Assembly (NCBI GenBank): GCA_026874595.1
Contig: CM049316.1
Coordinates: forward strand, 21,477,839 to 21,541,838
Reading direction: 5' to 3'
DNA: 64,000 bases
From: Sipunculus nudus
Lineage: Eukaryota > Annelida > Sipuncula > Golfingiida > Sipunculidae
Both the position numbers and the translations under genes were made by a program. Shown one piece after another: positions 45,816-57,719 of the stretch (positions within the stretch are counted from its first letter, which is position 1; every line of letters starts with the position of its first letter). The notes under the pieces were generated by a model, which was not told the DNA's origin, did no database searches, and was given only the letters and a program-made list of their open reading frames with translations.

Positions 45816-45857
<42 letters not shown>
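45816..45857. repeat. (TA)n microsatellite
   Basis: About 40 bp of alternating TA, followed by a GC-rich stretch (cgcgggcgggcggtaaggcg). Confidence 0.97.
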
Positions 45858-45859
<2 letters not shown>

Positions 45860-45953
45860 GCGGGCGGGCGGTAAGGCGGGGTCTGGTTCGTGGCCCACTC
45901 GCACACACACAAATGGTAAACGACACGCAGCTGACACTTGACAACTGTTTATT

Positions 45954-46024
45954 CTGCAACAAAGTGGACAAGATCAGAATCGACGTGTTGTCGAAAGCAT
46001 GACATGAGGCTGGACTCACGTGAT
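45954..46024. repeat. 71-bp direct repeat, copy 1
   Basis: It matches 48022-48092 at 70 of 71 bases (starts ctgcaacaaagtggacaaga, one c/g change near the end). Flanks differ. Confidence 0.95.
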
Positions 46025-46028
46025 CATA

Positions 46029-46135
46029 TTGTTTACAAATATTGGACTGCTCATTATAATGTATATAAAGGTACTCAACTATTGTTTACAAATACTGGAT
46101 TGCTTATTAAACTGTATATAAATATACTCAAATGC
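46029..46135. repeat. Tandem duplication of about 52 bp
   Basis: ttgtttacaaatattggact and ttgtttacaaatactggatt head two adjacent units, each ending in tatataaa and tactcaa. Confidence 0.8.
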
Positions 46136-46401
46136 AATGTATGCATCTGCAACAAGTACACCAGATATTCATTAGGGTAGGTTTACCTGAAATCTTTATG
46201 TTATTATAACCATGTTATTATTATAACCATGTTATTATACATATCTTTTAAACAACTCCTAATCTCATACTATCTTACATCTTGTTTATACATATCAATC
46301 TTTATCTCAAATTCTCATCTAGTTTTATATTTGTTTACATCTTACTATTCATACACAAATTATGTTTGTGTACAACTATTCACAAACAATAGCGCTAAGA
46401 T

Positions 46402-46459
46402 TTCACTTCGTTTATATCTTCTATCTATAATTCACTTCGTTTATATCTTCTATCTATAA
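46402..46459. repeat. Perfect 29-bp tandem duplication
   Basis: Two identical units (46402-46430 and 46431-46459) begin ttcacttcgtttatatcttc. Confidence 0.95.
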
Positions 46460-46469
46460 TAACATACAT

Positions 46470-48020
46470 TAAGTATAAATATGTGAAACATCTAGGCTAA
46501 GTATCATTCTTAAGTACATAATGTTTTATATTGTTATCATTCAAAGTAATTATGCTATTATAAGATAAAATATAAATATGACCAATGATTGTAGTAAATT
46601 TCTAAGTGAAAACATTCGGGGTGGTTATTTTCTGGGAGTCTATGATGGAAGAGCGAAGGGGGTATCCCACTATATTTGGAGGGACGGATAATGGTTGTTT
46701 ATCTCCCCTAGGAAATTCAAGAAATCTACCTCGGTAAATATTTATTTACTTGTAGGTATGGGATATCTTTGGTTGATCACCCATAATAACATTACTTCGT
46801 AACATAATAAATAGAAGGACTAATGTGTGTTATAAAAGGGGAATGGTTTATAAAGGAAACAGCGAGCCAGAACGACGAGGCTGCCGCGCGCAAACAGGTG
46901 GTTCCCGGTAACTAAACATCAACATCGCCATGCGCAGACCGCTTGGAGAAAGTTGTGTATGAATTTAACGTGGATTTTGCGGCAGGGCTATCACAGGTTA
47001 GGTTCAAAATCAATAATTAAGTGGAAAGTTACTGGGAGTCAGTCATTGGTCAGTGGCTCTGATACTTTTAATGTATAGGATCGTAGTTTTATTTAAAGGA
47101 TCAGATTTTTAAGGTTGAAAGTAACTTGACATATTCCCACAGTGAGTTCTGCCACAATGCTAAGTGGTTTAAGTTTAAAATACGTTTATGTGAGGTTTAT
47201 GGACGTTTGTAGGAATTTCTGATTCATTTTGCTAACATTTCGTGGTAATTCAAGTTGTCAAAAATAAAAGAGAGAAGGGGGGGGGGGGGGGGGTGTTATG
47301 GGTTAGCTCGAATTAGTGCGAGCATCCACCGATAGACGGCAGCACGGTTATAGTCATAACGTCTGCGTTTGTTTGAGAGAAGGCCGTTGCTGTAGAACCA
47401 TTTTTTCTTTACTCATATTTATGCCGTAGACCCATTTTCTCATTATATTTTATAAAAGAAAATACGATTTTATAGAATTATTCAATACGAGTGTTACAAT
47501 TAGTTCTGTTATGTTTTAAATCCTGTTCACTCAATTCTATGCATTTTCAAGCTTGTTTTTAAATATTGCTGATGCCGTAGGAGTGGGGGGGGGGAAATAA
47601 ATGATGGATAGACGGAAATAACGGAGGTTAGATGTACCGATACAGATATAATTCGTTTATTGGCCATTCTTTCAGTCCCACGTGGAATTCTATCGGAACA
47701 CGTGGAGATTATCTAGACACGTGGAAATTATTTGGACACGTGGAAATGCTCTTTTAGAGGTCAGCATTAATTTGGCATATTGACTTGTGGTGTGGGTCCC
47801 TTTAAAGATTTACAGGAATATTTCACGGGGTTTCCAGTGCAACCAAAGAACTCGAGGTCGAAGGTTCAGAGGTCCCGTAGTAATAACGATAATCGCCACA
47901 AGGATATATAATTAAAGCACCCAGATAGAAAATATATTAATATTAAATAGGGAATATTATATTGACATTCAATTTATACTTTGGCATCTATCTACAACAT
48001 TTTGAAAATAATTTTACCTA
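46470..48020. other. No gene seen; E-box array and G-run inside
   Basis: Nothing coding is recognised. A G-tract of about 16-18 bases lies near 47276-47293 and another G-run near 47583-47594. Confidence 0.4.
47679..47742. promoter_or_regulatory. Four CACGTG E-boxes at 19-20-bp spacing
   Basis: CACGTG starts at 47679, 47699, 47718 and 47737, each as CACGTGG, in a short tandem repeat (cacgtggaaattatttgga type). CACGTG is the core bound by bHLH-zip factors of the Myc/USF/TFEB class. Function is inference; it may be a simple minisatellite. Confidence 0.6.
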
Positions 48021-48021
48021 C

Positions 48022-48092
48022 CTGCAACAAAGTGGACAAGATCAGAATCGACGTGTTGTCGAAAGCATGACATGAGGCTGGACTGACGTGAT
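48022..48092. repeat. 71-bp direct repeat, copy 2
   Basis: See 45954; the pair is 2068 bp apart in the same orientation. Confidence 0.95.
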
Positions 48093-48540
48093 GTCCCTAA
48101 CGGGATCGTCAGTAGGGGCACGTCACGCCCAAGTACCCATGCCATGCGACCTGTCCTATTGTTGCTTTAGGTTTCTAAAAACCGGTCAGGGAAGGTTTCA
48201 TGCCACATAGCCGTTCAGTACGGACATCTTCGGCAAATCCCGAGATGGTGGGGATCTATACACATAATAATTGTATTGATATCGCCTTTATTCTGACCTC
48301 TATTAAATATAAATCTAAACTTTAATGATATAGAACTTTATATAAAAATGATAAATCTGAAAAATTATTTCTATTCAGGGGAGTCAACCAGAGAGACAGA
48401 TTAAAACGGTTTCCGGTGACAGTGTCACCAAGACGACAATGCTAACAATGCCATAGTGAAGGAAAAGAGAAGAAATATTACGCAGGGGAGACAAGCCGGC
48501 TGTTCTCCCGACTTAACATTCGCTACATATATATATATAC

Positions 48541-48544
<4 letters not shown>

Positions 48545-48584
<40 letters not shown>
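48545..48584. repeat. (AG)n microsatellite
   Basis: About 38 bp of alternating AG, preceded by a short (TA)n. Confidence 0.97.
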
Positions 48585-48588
<4 letters not shown>

Positions 48589-48830
48589 CAGAATTTCGGA
48601 TTTCTTTGTCTGCCGTGCGGGTTCGATTCCACGATTTGCCCACCCGTGACATTTGGCGCCTGACGTGGGGCCGGGGAGTTATGGTCTGTGTCATTACCTT
48701 CCACTCAGTTTACCGATGTGACTCCCAGGATGGTAGGCCTGGGTTTTGGGGACAAAATGATTCTAAAGAGGTTACTATGCTTGTCCATCTGTCGTTTAAA
48801 AGATGTATGCTAATCGGACCCATAACTTAG
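48585..48830 (+). mobile_element. tRNA-headed SINE (family 4), plus strand
   Basis: A B-box-like gcgggttcgattccacg lies at the start. The body follows with catttggcgcctgacgtggg, gtttaccgatgtgactccc and a ctgggttttggggacaaaatg segment. The 5' A-box part is replaced by the (AG)n tract. Confidence 0.65.
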
Positions 48831-48999
48831 AGTTCAGCTCAGTACGAGAGCAGGGTCAGATCGATCGGTTAGGGCCTTACTCTGTATTTACTGGATAGTT
48901 GGCAGAACCACATAAACATAGGCAAATAAACGTACACCAAAAACCAAACCAATAAATCAATGGAGACAAAATCGTATATATATATATATATATCTCATG

Positions 49000-49365
49000 A
49001 GAAATGACAGGTTGGCCGATCGTAGACTCGAACCTGCACAGCAGACACAGGAGTCCAACATTCTAACCGCTTCGCCACAAGAGCAAGTTTCTTTGACAAG
49101 GAAGTTGGAACGCTCATGTGTACACCATGACACTCACCTCCGGAGAGGATGTTCTGTCCCCGGAACGCAGGCTTACCATCCCGGGAGTCACATCGGTAAA
49201 CTGCGTGGAGGTAATAACATGAACCACAACTCCCCGGCCCCACGTTAGGCGCCAAATGTTACTGGGTAAGAAATGACCGGAGGGCCCATCGTGGAATCCA
49301 ACCCGCACGGCAGACACAGAAATCCGGAATTCTGACCTCTTCGCCAGTACTTCAAGCTTTTTTGA
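49000..49365 (-). mobile_element. Two abutting SINEs (family 4), minus strand
   Basis: On the minus strand the first head (about 49350-49270, B box gcgggttggattccacg) and body (catttggcgcctaacgtggg, gatgtgactcccgggatgg) are followed by a second tRNA-like head (about 49090-49010: gtggcgaagcggttagaatg and gcaggttcgagtctacg). It is the same family as 48585, in opposite orientation. Confidence 0.65.
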
Positions 49366-49503
49366 CATTTCCATCTATATACAATGAACCAGCAGGGCTA
49401 TACACATCTATATTCATATAATATTTGCCGCACACCATATAAGCCCATCAGTTTTCTAGTTACACATGAGCATTCGAAGCACACAGGCTTCTTCCTCAGG
49501 TGG

Positions 49504-49505
<2 letters not shown>
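49365..49505. repeat. Dispersed module shared with 26.7 kb and 21.4 kb
   Basis: tttccatctata, aaccagcagggctat and accatataagcccatcag match 26685-26780 in order. The end, gcattcgaagcacacaggct, matches the 21.4-kb module. The block leads directly into a (TA)n tract, as at the other loci. Confidence 0.65.

Positions 49506-49575
<70 letters not shown>
49506..49575. repeat. (TA)n microsatellite
   Basis: About 70 bp of perfect alternating TA. Confidence 0.97.
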
Positions 49576-49578
<3 letters not shown>

Positions 49579-49672
49579 AAGCCACATGGTCAAGTATTAA
49601 TTCAAGTCCAATGTATTTAAATGAACACACTTGCTAAAAGTTTTGTTCTTGGTCTGGGTATAATCGTTCCTA
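49576..49672 (-). pseudogene. TLR fragment, inverted copy of the 45.7-kb piece
   Basis: On the minus strand RNDYTQTKNKTFSKCVHLNT, then LDLN and TAA, match the end of the 45606 fragment (GNDLTKTKNNTFNKCVHLST, LDLN, TAA) including the stop. The non-coding sequence after it (acttgaccatgtggcttggca) is also shared. Both copies then touch a (TA)n tract, so they were copied after the truncation. Confidence 0.85.
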
Positions 49673-49679
49673 GCACCCG

Positions 49680-50470
49680 ATGCGAAGAACTTCACCGATA
49701 ACTATCGTGTGCAGGTGGTGAGCAGCACACGGTTATTATCGTGTGCAGGCCATCACATCCACACGTGTTATAACTGCACACGATACTATCGGTGCAGTTG
49801 CTTTCACTCCCCGAGTCGTCCCGAGTGATCCACCAAGCTCCACGTCATATGGGATTAGCATGGAAAACCTCGGCTATCGCTTCAAACGTTTGTATGACCG
49901 CTGGACCAAATTTGAACTGTCGCATGAAAAAAAATCGAGGTTTTTGTCAGAGGATACCTTTCAGGAGATTAGTGTGCGCATTTTATAGTAAAATATAATA
50001 TAGATCTGAATTCATGCATTAAGCGAGTGGTACGTAGGCTTCATTGTACTTGGGCAGTGTTGATGTTATTATGCCGATGCCTATAACGTCATTTTTGACC
50101 ATGTTAGATAAATATTTTAACATTTGGGCATAAATTGTCTGTTACAAGATTATTTTAGTCGTACAGCAGCTGCTCGATTTGAAGTTTGCGGGGTGCATTC
50201 TGCATTATAAAATAGGCTGGTCATACTATTTGTACTATATAGTACGACCTGCTTGAACGACTCATATAACATACAGCAAAGATTGGCCCCAGACGCTTTT
50301 TGTGCGTGTGATAACGACAAATGATTTACACACGAAATAGCACGTCAGCCTCACTAATTATTAAAATTCATAACCAGCCTCTGTCAGGGTTTATTTTCAT
50401 CTAATCCGGATAACATATCCGCTTAATATTACTCGACTATCGTTAAACGTGAAAATATTCAGCCTGCATG
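49680..50470. other. No gene seen
   Basis: The motif tatcgtgtgcag and its inverse recur around 49710-49790. A frame at 49743-49988 has no domain I recognise. Confidence 0.4.
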
Positions 50471-50480
50471 GGCATTGGCT

Positions 50481-51464
50481 GGGCAGTGTGTAAAACCCGG
50501 ACCCCACGGATCCCGGACCCCGGACCCCAAAAACCATTGAATTTCAAAACTGTCGATTATATATACAGATAAAAACACCCCTGATGCTAATATAAGAACA
50601 AAGTAAAGTCCCTCAGTGTTGAAGCTTTGTAAATAACCATTTCAATGAACATTTTAAGTATACAAAATATTTTGCTGAAGATGGACCCAAACTGCTTGAC
50701 TTTGATGACTATTCCATTTTTAAAGGACCCTGGAAACCCCGCTCATATTTTCATTTATGACTCCATGAGAAAGAATAAGCACTCGTGTAAAACACTGAAT
50801 ATGATTATTTGATATTTCAAGTAAAAAATTATAGTGCAGGTACACTGAAGTGCGCCAGCGGTCAATGCATGCGGACCTGAGACTGATATATCGATATCAG
50901 AGCTCTTCCACATAACACAGGTTTTGTGTTCCATTCATGAACAACATGGCAATTTACTGTTGGTAACAATATAATTACCCAAAGAAATTGTTGATGACTT
51001 GCATTTCAAGAAACGACAGGTAAAAACATAATAATTTTATAAATGTTCTTATTATACTTTTTATTTCGCTAAACATGAAACAAATAGCAAATATAAGAAC
51101 ATGAAGAAAAAATATGACAAAATGAAAATAATATAGACACAAAAACACAATAACTAAATCATATGGTTGTTATGCCTAAATGGGATGTTAAAATATGTAC
51201 AAAAGAAATGGTAAAACAACGAGTAAAATGGGTCCGTGGGATCCGTGAGGTCAGTGCGCCACGGTCCCTAGGGCAATTTATCAACTTTTGTTGCAAAACA
51301 GACCACTTTTTATGTTTTTTAACACACATAATGTAAAAAACGTCTTAAGATACTATTCTGCTAAATATCTCGACAAATTACCATATGAGAGTTTTAAGAA
51401 TTATAGATTTTTTCTTGGGGTCAGGGATCCGGGGTCCGTGGGGTCCGGGTTTTACACACTGCCC
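50481..51464. mobile_element. 984-bp non-autonomous element with terminal inverted repeats
   Basis: The left end gggcagtgtgtaaaacccgg, followed by accccacgga, is the exact inverse of the right end (51435-51464). Similarity extends about 25 bp further with small changes. Both flanks carry attggctgg (50473-50481 and 51468-51476), a possible 9-bp target duplication that does not abut the right end cleanly. The inside is AT-rich and non-coding. CAG...CTG ends with 8-9-bp duplications would suggest a hAT MITE, but this is tentative. Confidence 0.75.
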
Positions 51465-52572
51465 ATCATTGGCTGGTATATTTCGGTGATCAGCGGCCTG
51501 CAATATAGTTATCAGTGCACATACACACGCCCTCACACACACACGCACACACACGTACACCAGAAGCGGATCCGGTGGGGTGGGGGGGGGGGCAGGAGCT
51601 CCTTTGTATCCGCCACAATATATATCTCTGATGCTTTCAGACCATTTTTTGCCGCTCAGACCTCTTTTTCCGGACCTGAGGATATTTTTTTAGGTTTTAG
51701 TTGGGGACTTAATTGGAGTTTCAAACTGACTTTTAATTAATTGAATTATGCTTAATAATGTTGAATACCAACCAGGGCAATATATTTGATATTGATATGG
51801 TCTACTGTATCCTCAAATTTCATTTATACGTTTAATTGTAAATTCAATCTCGGTCATGTTATTTAACATACATGTAGATATTGTGACGTACGGCATTATT
51901 TTTTTTTTGTTACAAAATTACTACAAAGCGATATTTTAATTTAATTTGCATGTTATCGTTTAAGGCATTGTACAGATAAAGTCCTCAACCAATTCCGAAT
52001 TCTTAAAACCAACGTATTTTTTTTATTGTGTTATGACTTATTTGAGTTATGAGCTTATATAACGTAGGCTATGATAATCCTTATTCTCTAACCAAGCCTC
52101 TATCCTCCCTTAATCCTGGCAACGCCTCTGAACAATATTTTAGGTAATATATTTTGTTGTTCTGGGTCCTCAATATCACCAGTGTGGTTTTACTTCCTTA
52201 AGAAATTCGCTGGTCAAGGTGCCGATCAGCGAAATATACCGTCCCCCAGATTTACGCAGGAGGGTTAATTAACAGTTTCCGGTACAGTAGCTGTCATATT
52301 ATCGCCCAACAGTCACGGTGTCAGATCAGCTTGATTATTTCGACTAAGAGGTAACTATGATGGTAACGATTAATAATGGGAACAACCTCTAAAGAAATTT
52401 GAGCTGGCACATTACCATTCTCACTGCACTTGTTATGTTTAATAGTGAAGGACTGATTAAAGACTACCGCTTGCAAGGCCACGTAACACACTAATTATCA
52501 CAAGAAGAATCCTAGCACATAATAAAAAGATATGAAAACATAGACTGATATAAATTAAACATATACATATCA

Positions 52573-52613
<41 letters not shown>

Positions 52614-52892
52614 CGTTAGTGTTACATAACAGAACCAGTTCAATCTAAGACTAAAGAGGTGATATATAAATATTAAAAAGAAAATAATTAAAAATGTACC
52701 AAAAATTGGCACACACACAAGATAAATGAAATATGTCAGATATTATTTAATAATAACACACACAAACACATATACACTCATGTTTTATATTTGTAAAAAA
52801 AATATATGTTTGGCTGTATGAACCAATAATCATTTTTGTATTATTTTACAATTTGCTGAAACTATTAGAATAGAAATATCATAAAATTATTC

Positions 52893-52925
<33 letters not shown>

Positions 52926-55420
52926 ATATATTTTTTTTATATATATATATATATAAGACAAATGTAGTAAAAAAATATCTGGTATTATTATTCCTAATAT
53001 AAATAATAAATAGGCTTACATATATGATAGTAGCTTTCATCATCACTGGTATATATGGTCATGCATAAAAATTGAATCCAGGTATAATTTAATATGTTTT
53101 AAAACACATATACACACATAAAACTGAACATAATGAAGTGAAGACAGTCAAACAGGTGATATTTGAATAAAGAAAAGAAAAAAAAGAATATAATTAAATA
53201 ATTAACATTATAAAAATAATTAAATTATAAAAAATTATATCTCAAAATTGTATATATATACATATATAAAATGTTTGTATATGTGCACTGGAATAAACTT
53301 TTAGTATAGCAATACATATATAACATTTGAAAGCATGTTTAACTTTTCAAGATATATATATATATGTAATTAGAATATTGATATATGTGTAAATAAACTA
53401 TGACAATAGATATAGAATTTTCTAATTATTCACACACAGATATGTACCTGAAACATTTAAAAAATATTTTCAAATTCAGTTGAAATTAGTTGTATTTTAA
53501 ACATAATAAGATAATAAATAAACCCTAATATAAAACTAATATTGTTATTTCTTATTAAAATCATTTGAGAAAGTATTTGATCATATATTTTGTTAGGTTT
53601 GGTTAGCCAATTAGAAGTGTATAAGGGCTCAGGCCTTTTTATATGGGTTTACTTGAGGTGTCATGACAGCTGGTTATGTGCTCATGAGCAGGTAACCAGT
53701 CCATGAGTGATGTCATTTGTCCTCATCTCCTATTGGTTCCATGCTGGGTCATGCCATATTCCATGAGCTGATCATGTGATAGGCAAACACATGCAGCCCC
53801 CATAGGAAAGTTTTGTATGTGTAATGTTTCTTGCCATTTATTCACATTTGAAATTTCAATTACTGTCAGGGCCTTGTAGAAGATCAGTTTATTCTGAACA
53901 AGCAACCCTGAATAAAGATATATTAATTTAAAAAATAAATAAATTACAGCACTGTATTGCACTTTGTCTTGTCCCAAGATACTTTGTTCCCATTTGCCCT
54001 TTTTCTCTCAATCAAATCACAGTTGTGGATTCCGCAACAATATTGCCTAGGGAAGTAAAAATATGTAAATAAAAAGGAGTGACTGCAGGCTCACTCATGC
54101 ACTGTCTGGATGAGGTTATGAGTGTATACGGACAGATGGTATGTTGTTTAGGATTCATGTAATGTAGAAGTAAAAAACCAATAAAAATAAGTGGCAAAAT
54201 TAAGATACACACAGCTGGGCATAAGAATAATTTCTGTTCACAGAAGTTTTGAGTCTTAGGAGGTGCGTGGTTTATTCTACAGTTGTGTCAATAATAGTTA
54301 TAGTACCAGGAAATCAAGGGAAATATTAATCAATAAAAAAACTGCTTACATGATCTACATTAGAAAACCCATGGTCAGATTACAAAATATCATATGCAAT
54401 TATTTCTCCAGTCATATCAAACAACCATTGCCTATATTACCGTTTCTTCTCTGACTTTACCTCCATTTGATATTATTTAATTTTAAAATTATACCTTCAA
54501 GGTCAACTTCAGCTGGGCACAGTGACCCATTCCATGGGTCCCATGGGCCCCTTGTTTTCCCTGTGAGCACTGTTATTTAATTTTTACTAAATATGCACAA
54601 AACAATTTTTGTTAAAATCTGAAATTTGAAAGGAATTAATTAAAATGTGTATATTTTATTTAAATGTTCAAACACTATGTAAAGTTTTGTTTACATCAAG
54701 CCAACCTAATCCAGTATTGTGCAGTGAGTGCTTGAGCCCTCTTCTAGCAAAGCTGTTATGTAACATGTTTTTTTTTTCTTAAATTCTTTTAAATTTTTTG
54801 TATCACAAGAGGTTACACTGATTAAAGTGCACATTTAATAGTGTGCACACAGGGTTGTATAAACTTGTATTGCTTTGAAAGTGTGGATGTTCATGTTGTG
54901 AGGGATTCCATACTTTAGCAGAATGAAAAATGTGTTCTTTTTCAGCATGTATTAAACTGAATATTAATCTCAATATTAAACCAGAAATGTATCATCATTG
55001 ATGATATGGATCAGCCCCAAAACGTAATAAATTATTTCTTGTATTATTGCCTAGCTCTTTAGTGAAAAAAAAACCATAAAAATAAGTCAATAACTTTTTG
55101 AATAATGTTGCTAACAGACTTACAATGTACTAGTCAAACAATCCAATGTGGGCAAAAGCATAACCTCCTTGGTGGAGGTAGTTATAGTTAAGATAATGTT
55201 TTGCATAATGATATGGTCCCCACCCTCCCCCCCCCACCCTGAAATCGTAAGTGGTTATGACTGTGTGTGTGAATTGAGTCTGATTCTCAGAAAATTGGAG
55301 CTATATAAATACCATATATTATTATAATTTTTTATTCCTCCTATGATTTGGGGAGTCAAAGGTCAAGATCACAGGCCCCTTTTGTTCATGAACAAGTCAG
55401 GTTAATGCTTCAGCTAACCT
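51465..55420. other. AT-rich region, no gene seen; several microsatellites
   Basis: It contains (CA)n-(TA)n at 52574-52613, (TA)n blocks at 52892-52955 and scattered short TA runs up to 53.4 kb. Mostly A/T with no domain-like frames on either strand. Confidence 0.5.
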
Positions 55421-55429
55421 GTGAGCTTT

Positions 55430-56215
55430 TGCAATGGTGTGGTGTCGTCTGTACATTAACCCATACTCTCTCGAAAACTGCAGGAGCTAGCATCATCAAA
55501 TTTTATGCCAAAAATTAGTCATCCAAAAAATTCTATCAGATTTTGCCAAATTTTTTTGGGCTATTAACTGGATTTTCTTAGATTAAATAGGGAAAAAGCT
55601 AAAAAAACTTCAAAAATCTTCTTTTCCAAAACTGTTTACTCAAATTGTCCAATATTTCACAGAAATGATTCCTGGAACAATCTCTCTCAAGTTTGTTCAA
55701 ATGGTTTAGGTTCGGATGTCACAGCAAATTTACAGTAAGTTGAACATAGTCATCTGTCCAAAAAAGCAAACTAAATTTATAATCTCACAAATGCCTAAAG
55801 CTATCATCATATCTCATGCAAATGTTGGTCACATGAGTCATATTTGAAATTGAGGTATTGGTGGCGCCACCTGCATCAACCTTTTCTGTACAGGGGTCAT
55901 CAGTCATCAGTACATTAATCCATAATTTCTCAGGGAAAGCACGACCTAGCATCCCAAAATTTTATGCAAAAATCTGTTACATATCAAATGTTCTGAGATT
56001 GAGCTTTTTGTTGCGCCAACTGCATTAACATACATTTTCTAGGGAAAAAGCTAAAAAAAACCTTTGAAAATCTTCTTCTCTGAAATCATTCAGCCAAATG
56101 GTTCAATATTTCAAAGAAATAATTCCAGAGACCAGCTCCTAAGTTTGTTGAAATGGTTTTGGTTTGATGAATTTTCGCCAAGTTACAGGAATTTGAAATA
56201 AGTCATTAGGCAAGT
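55430..56215. repeat. Diverged tandem repeat of about 440 bp (family B)
   Basis: Blocks gtcgtctgtacattaaccca / gtcatcagtacattaatcca, agggaaaaagctaaaaaaa and tcaatatttca..gaaat occur twice in order, and a ggtggcgccacc core lies between (about 55861). A third copy is at 61640-61975. Confidence 0.75.
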
Positions 56216-57719
56216 GAGCAAACTAACATAACAATCCCAGCCAGCTTAGTTATAACTCTATATATAACTCAACAACTACTCAACATATTTAGCTTTAACA
56301 TTTCATATATGTATTGAATGGGGGTTTAGGAATCACACATATAATTTGGGATTTAAAGGTCAGGATTTTCTTAATTCTTAATACTTGTGAGCTCTGTTGT
56401 CCTCAGACGACTTGTTTTATTGCAAATTATAATGTTTATGAAATTTAATTCAACTTGATAACATTTCTTAAATAAATTCTTTTTTCTCCTGCCAAAAATA
56501 CCCATGCTGCAGAAGATACTTCTTAATATAAATTTAAAATCCTTATTCTGTTACCTCAGCAAAGTGTGAATTAAAGTGATCAGTCCTCATTGTCAACCTG
56601 TTGTCCATCTTTAAATATTTTATATGCAACGCAGCAGCTCAAAGACCTCTTCTGGTTTTTCCATAGCACTCATATCCTAGTATTAGTTTGGCAAATATAT
56701 ATTTAGTACTTGATTATCACTGATAAGCAAATCATTACCTCGTAACTTGTCAAATGCTAATATTTCAAAATCAATAACAATAAAGGTAAGTAAATTTTGC
56801 ATTTACTGAAATTTTACAATGCTGTGACCCATGGGTCCCTTATAAACATGGTTTGTGTTCATGCAGTTTTCATCAAGATGGACAATGCAGATCATCTCAA
56901 TATTACATGACATACACTTTGTTACTTCTGAAAAATTACTGTTGATGAAAACCACTTTAAATATTTAATAAAGGCATGTGTCATGCATTGCTGCTACTCT
57001 TTACTTTTTTCAAGGGGTTAATACTTTTTTATACTTTTTTTTCTAAAATCTCCAACTTCACTTGGTAATTATAGTCAATTTACCTAAACAAATGAGAGCA
57101 GAAGAAATGCTCAGCCATTATTTCATCATTATGTCCATTTTATTAGTGACAATATTTGTCTGCAATCATGCCAACGTTTTACAGAATCACTAGATACATG
57201 GAATATATATTTACTTTCATACATTTAGCTTGTTTAAAAGTATCGTATGCTGTATTATTGTAAAAAAATTGTGCTAGTTGGCATAGATGTATACCTTTTG
57301 TACTTTTTTCGGACAATATTATACATTTTTCTTAAAAGAGTTTATACTTGTCCATTAAACCAAGAGTTGCAGCACAAGTCATGGAAAATGTAACTTTTTC
57401 TCACTTCAAAAGTCAACTTGTTAAGTCATTGCTCTTACACATATAAAAAATATGTGGTTTTATTACCAGTGAAATAGAAAGGTTTGACTCATGACATCAG
57501 GGTTGTTAATTTCCCGGCGGGAAATACCTTAATAAGCATACTTCCTAGGGCAGAGGAAATAATATACTGGGAATTATACTAATTGTATCCCCAGACAAAG
57601 TCGGGGGATACTATGTTTTCATACCGGTCCCGCAGCCGCCGCCACTGCCGCCGCCGCATATAAATCGTGTTGGCGCGATAACAAGATATGTGTGAGAGGA
57701 CGACGCCTATTTAAAACGA

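Noticed and set aside
45793-46019. Frames with IYIYIY runs at (TA)n tracts (also 26.6, 27.0, 32.2, 49.4 and 63.6 kb)
   Set aside because: Alternating TA is open in several frames; these are microsatellite artefacts.
45954-48092. LTR retrotransposon bounded by the 71-bp repeats
   Set aside because: No TG...CA ends, primer-binding site, polypurine tract or pol motif was found between them.
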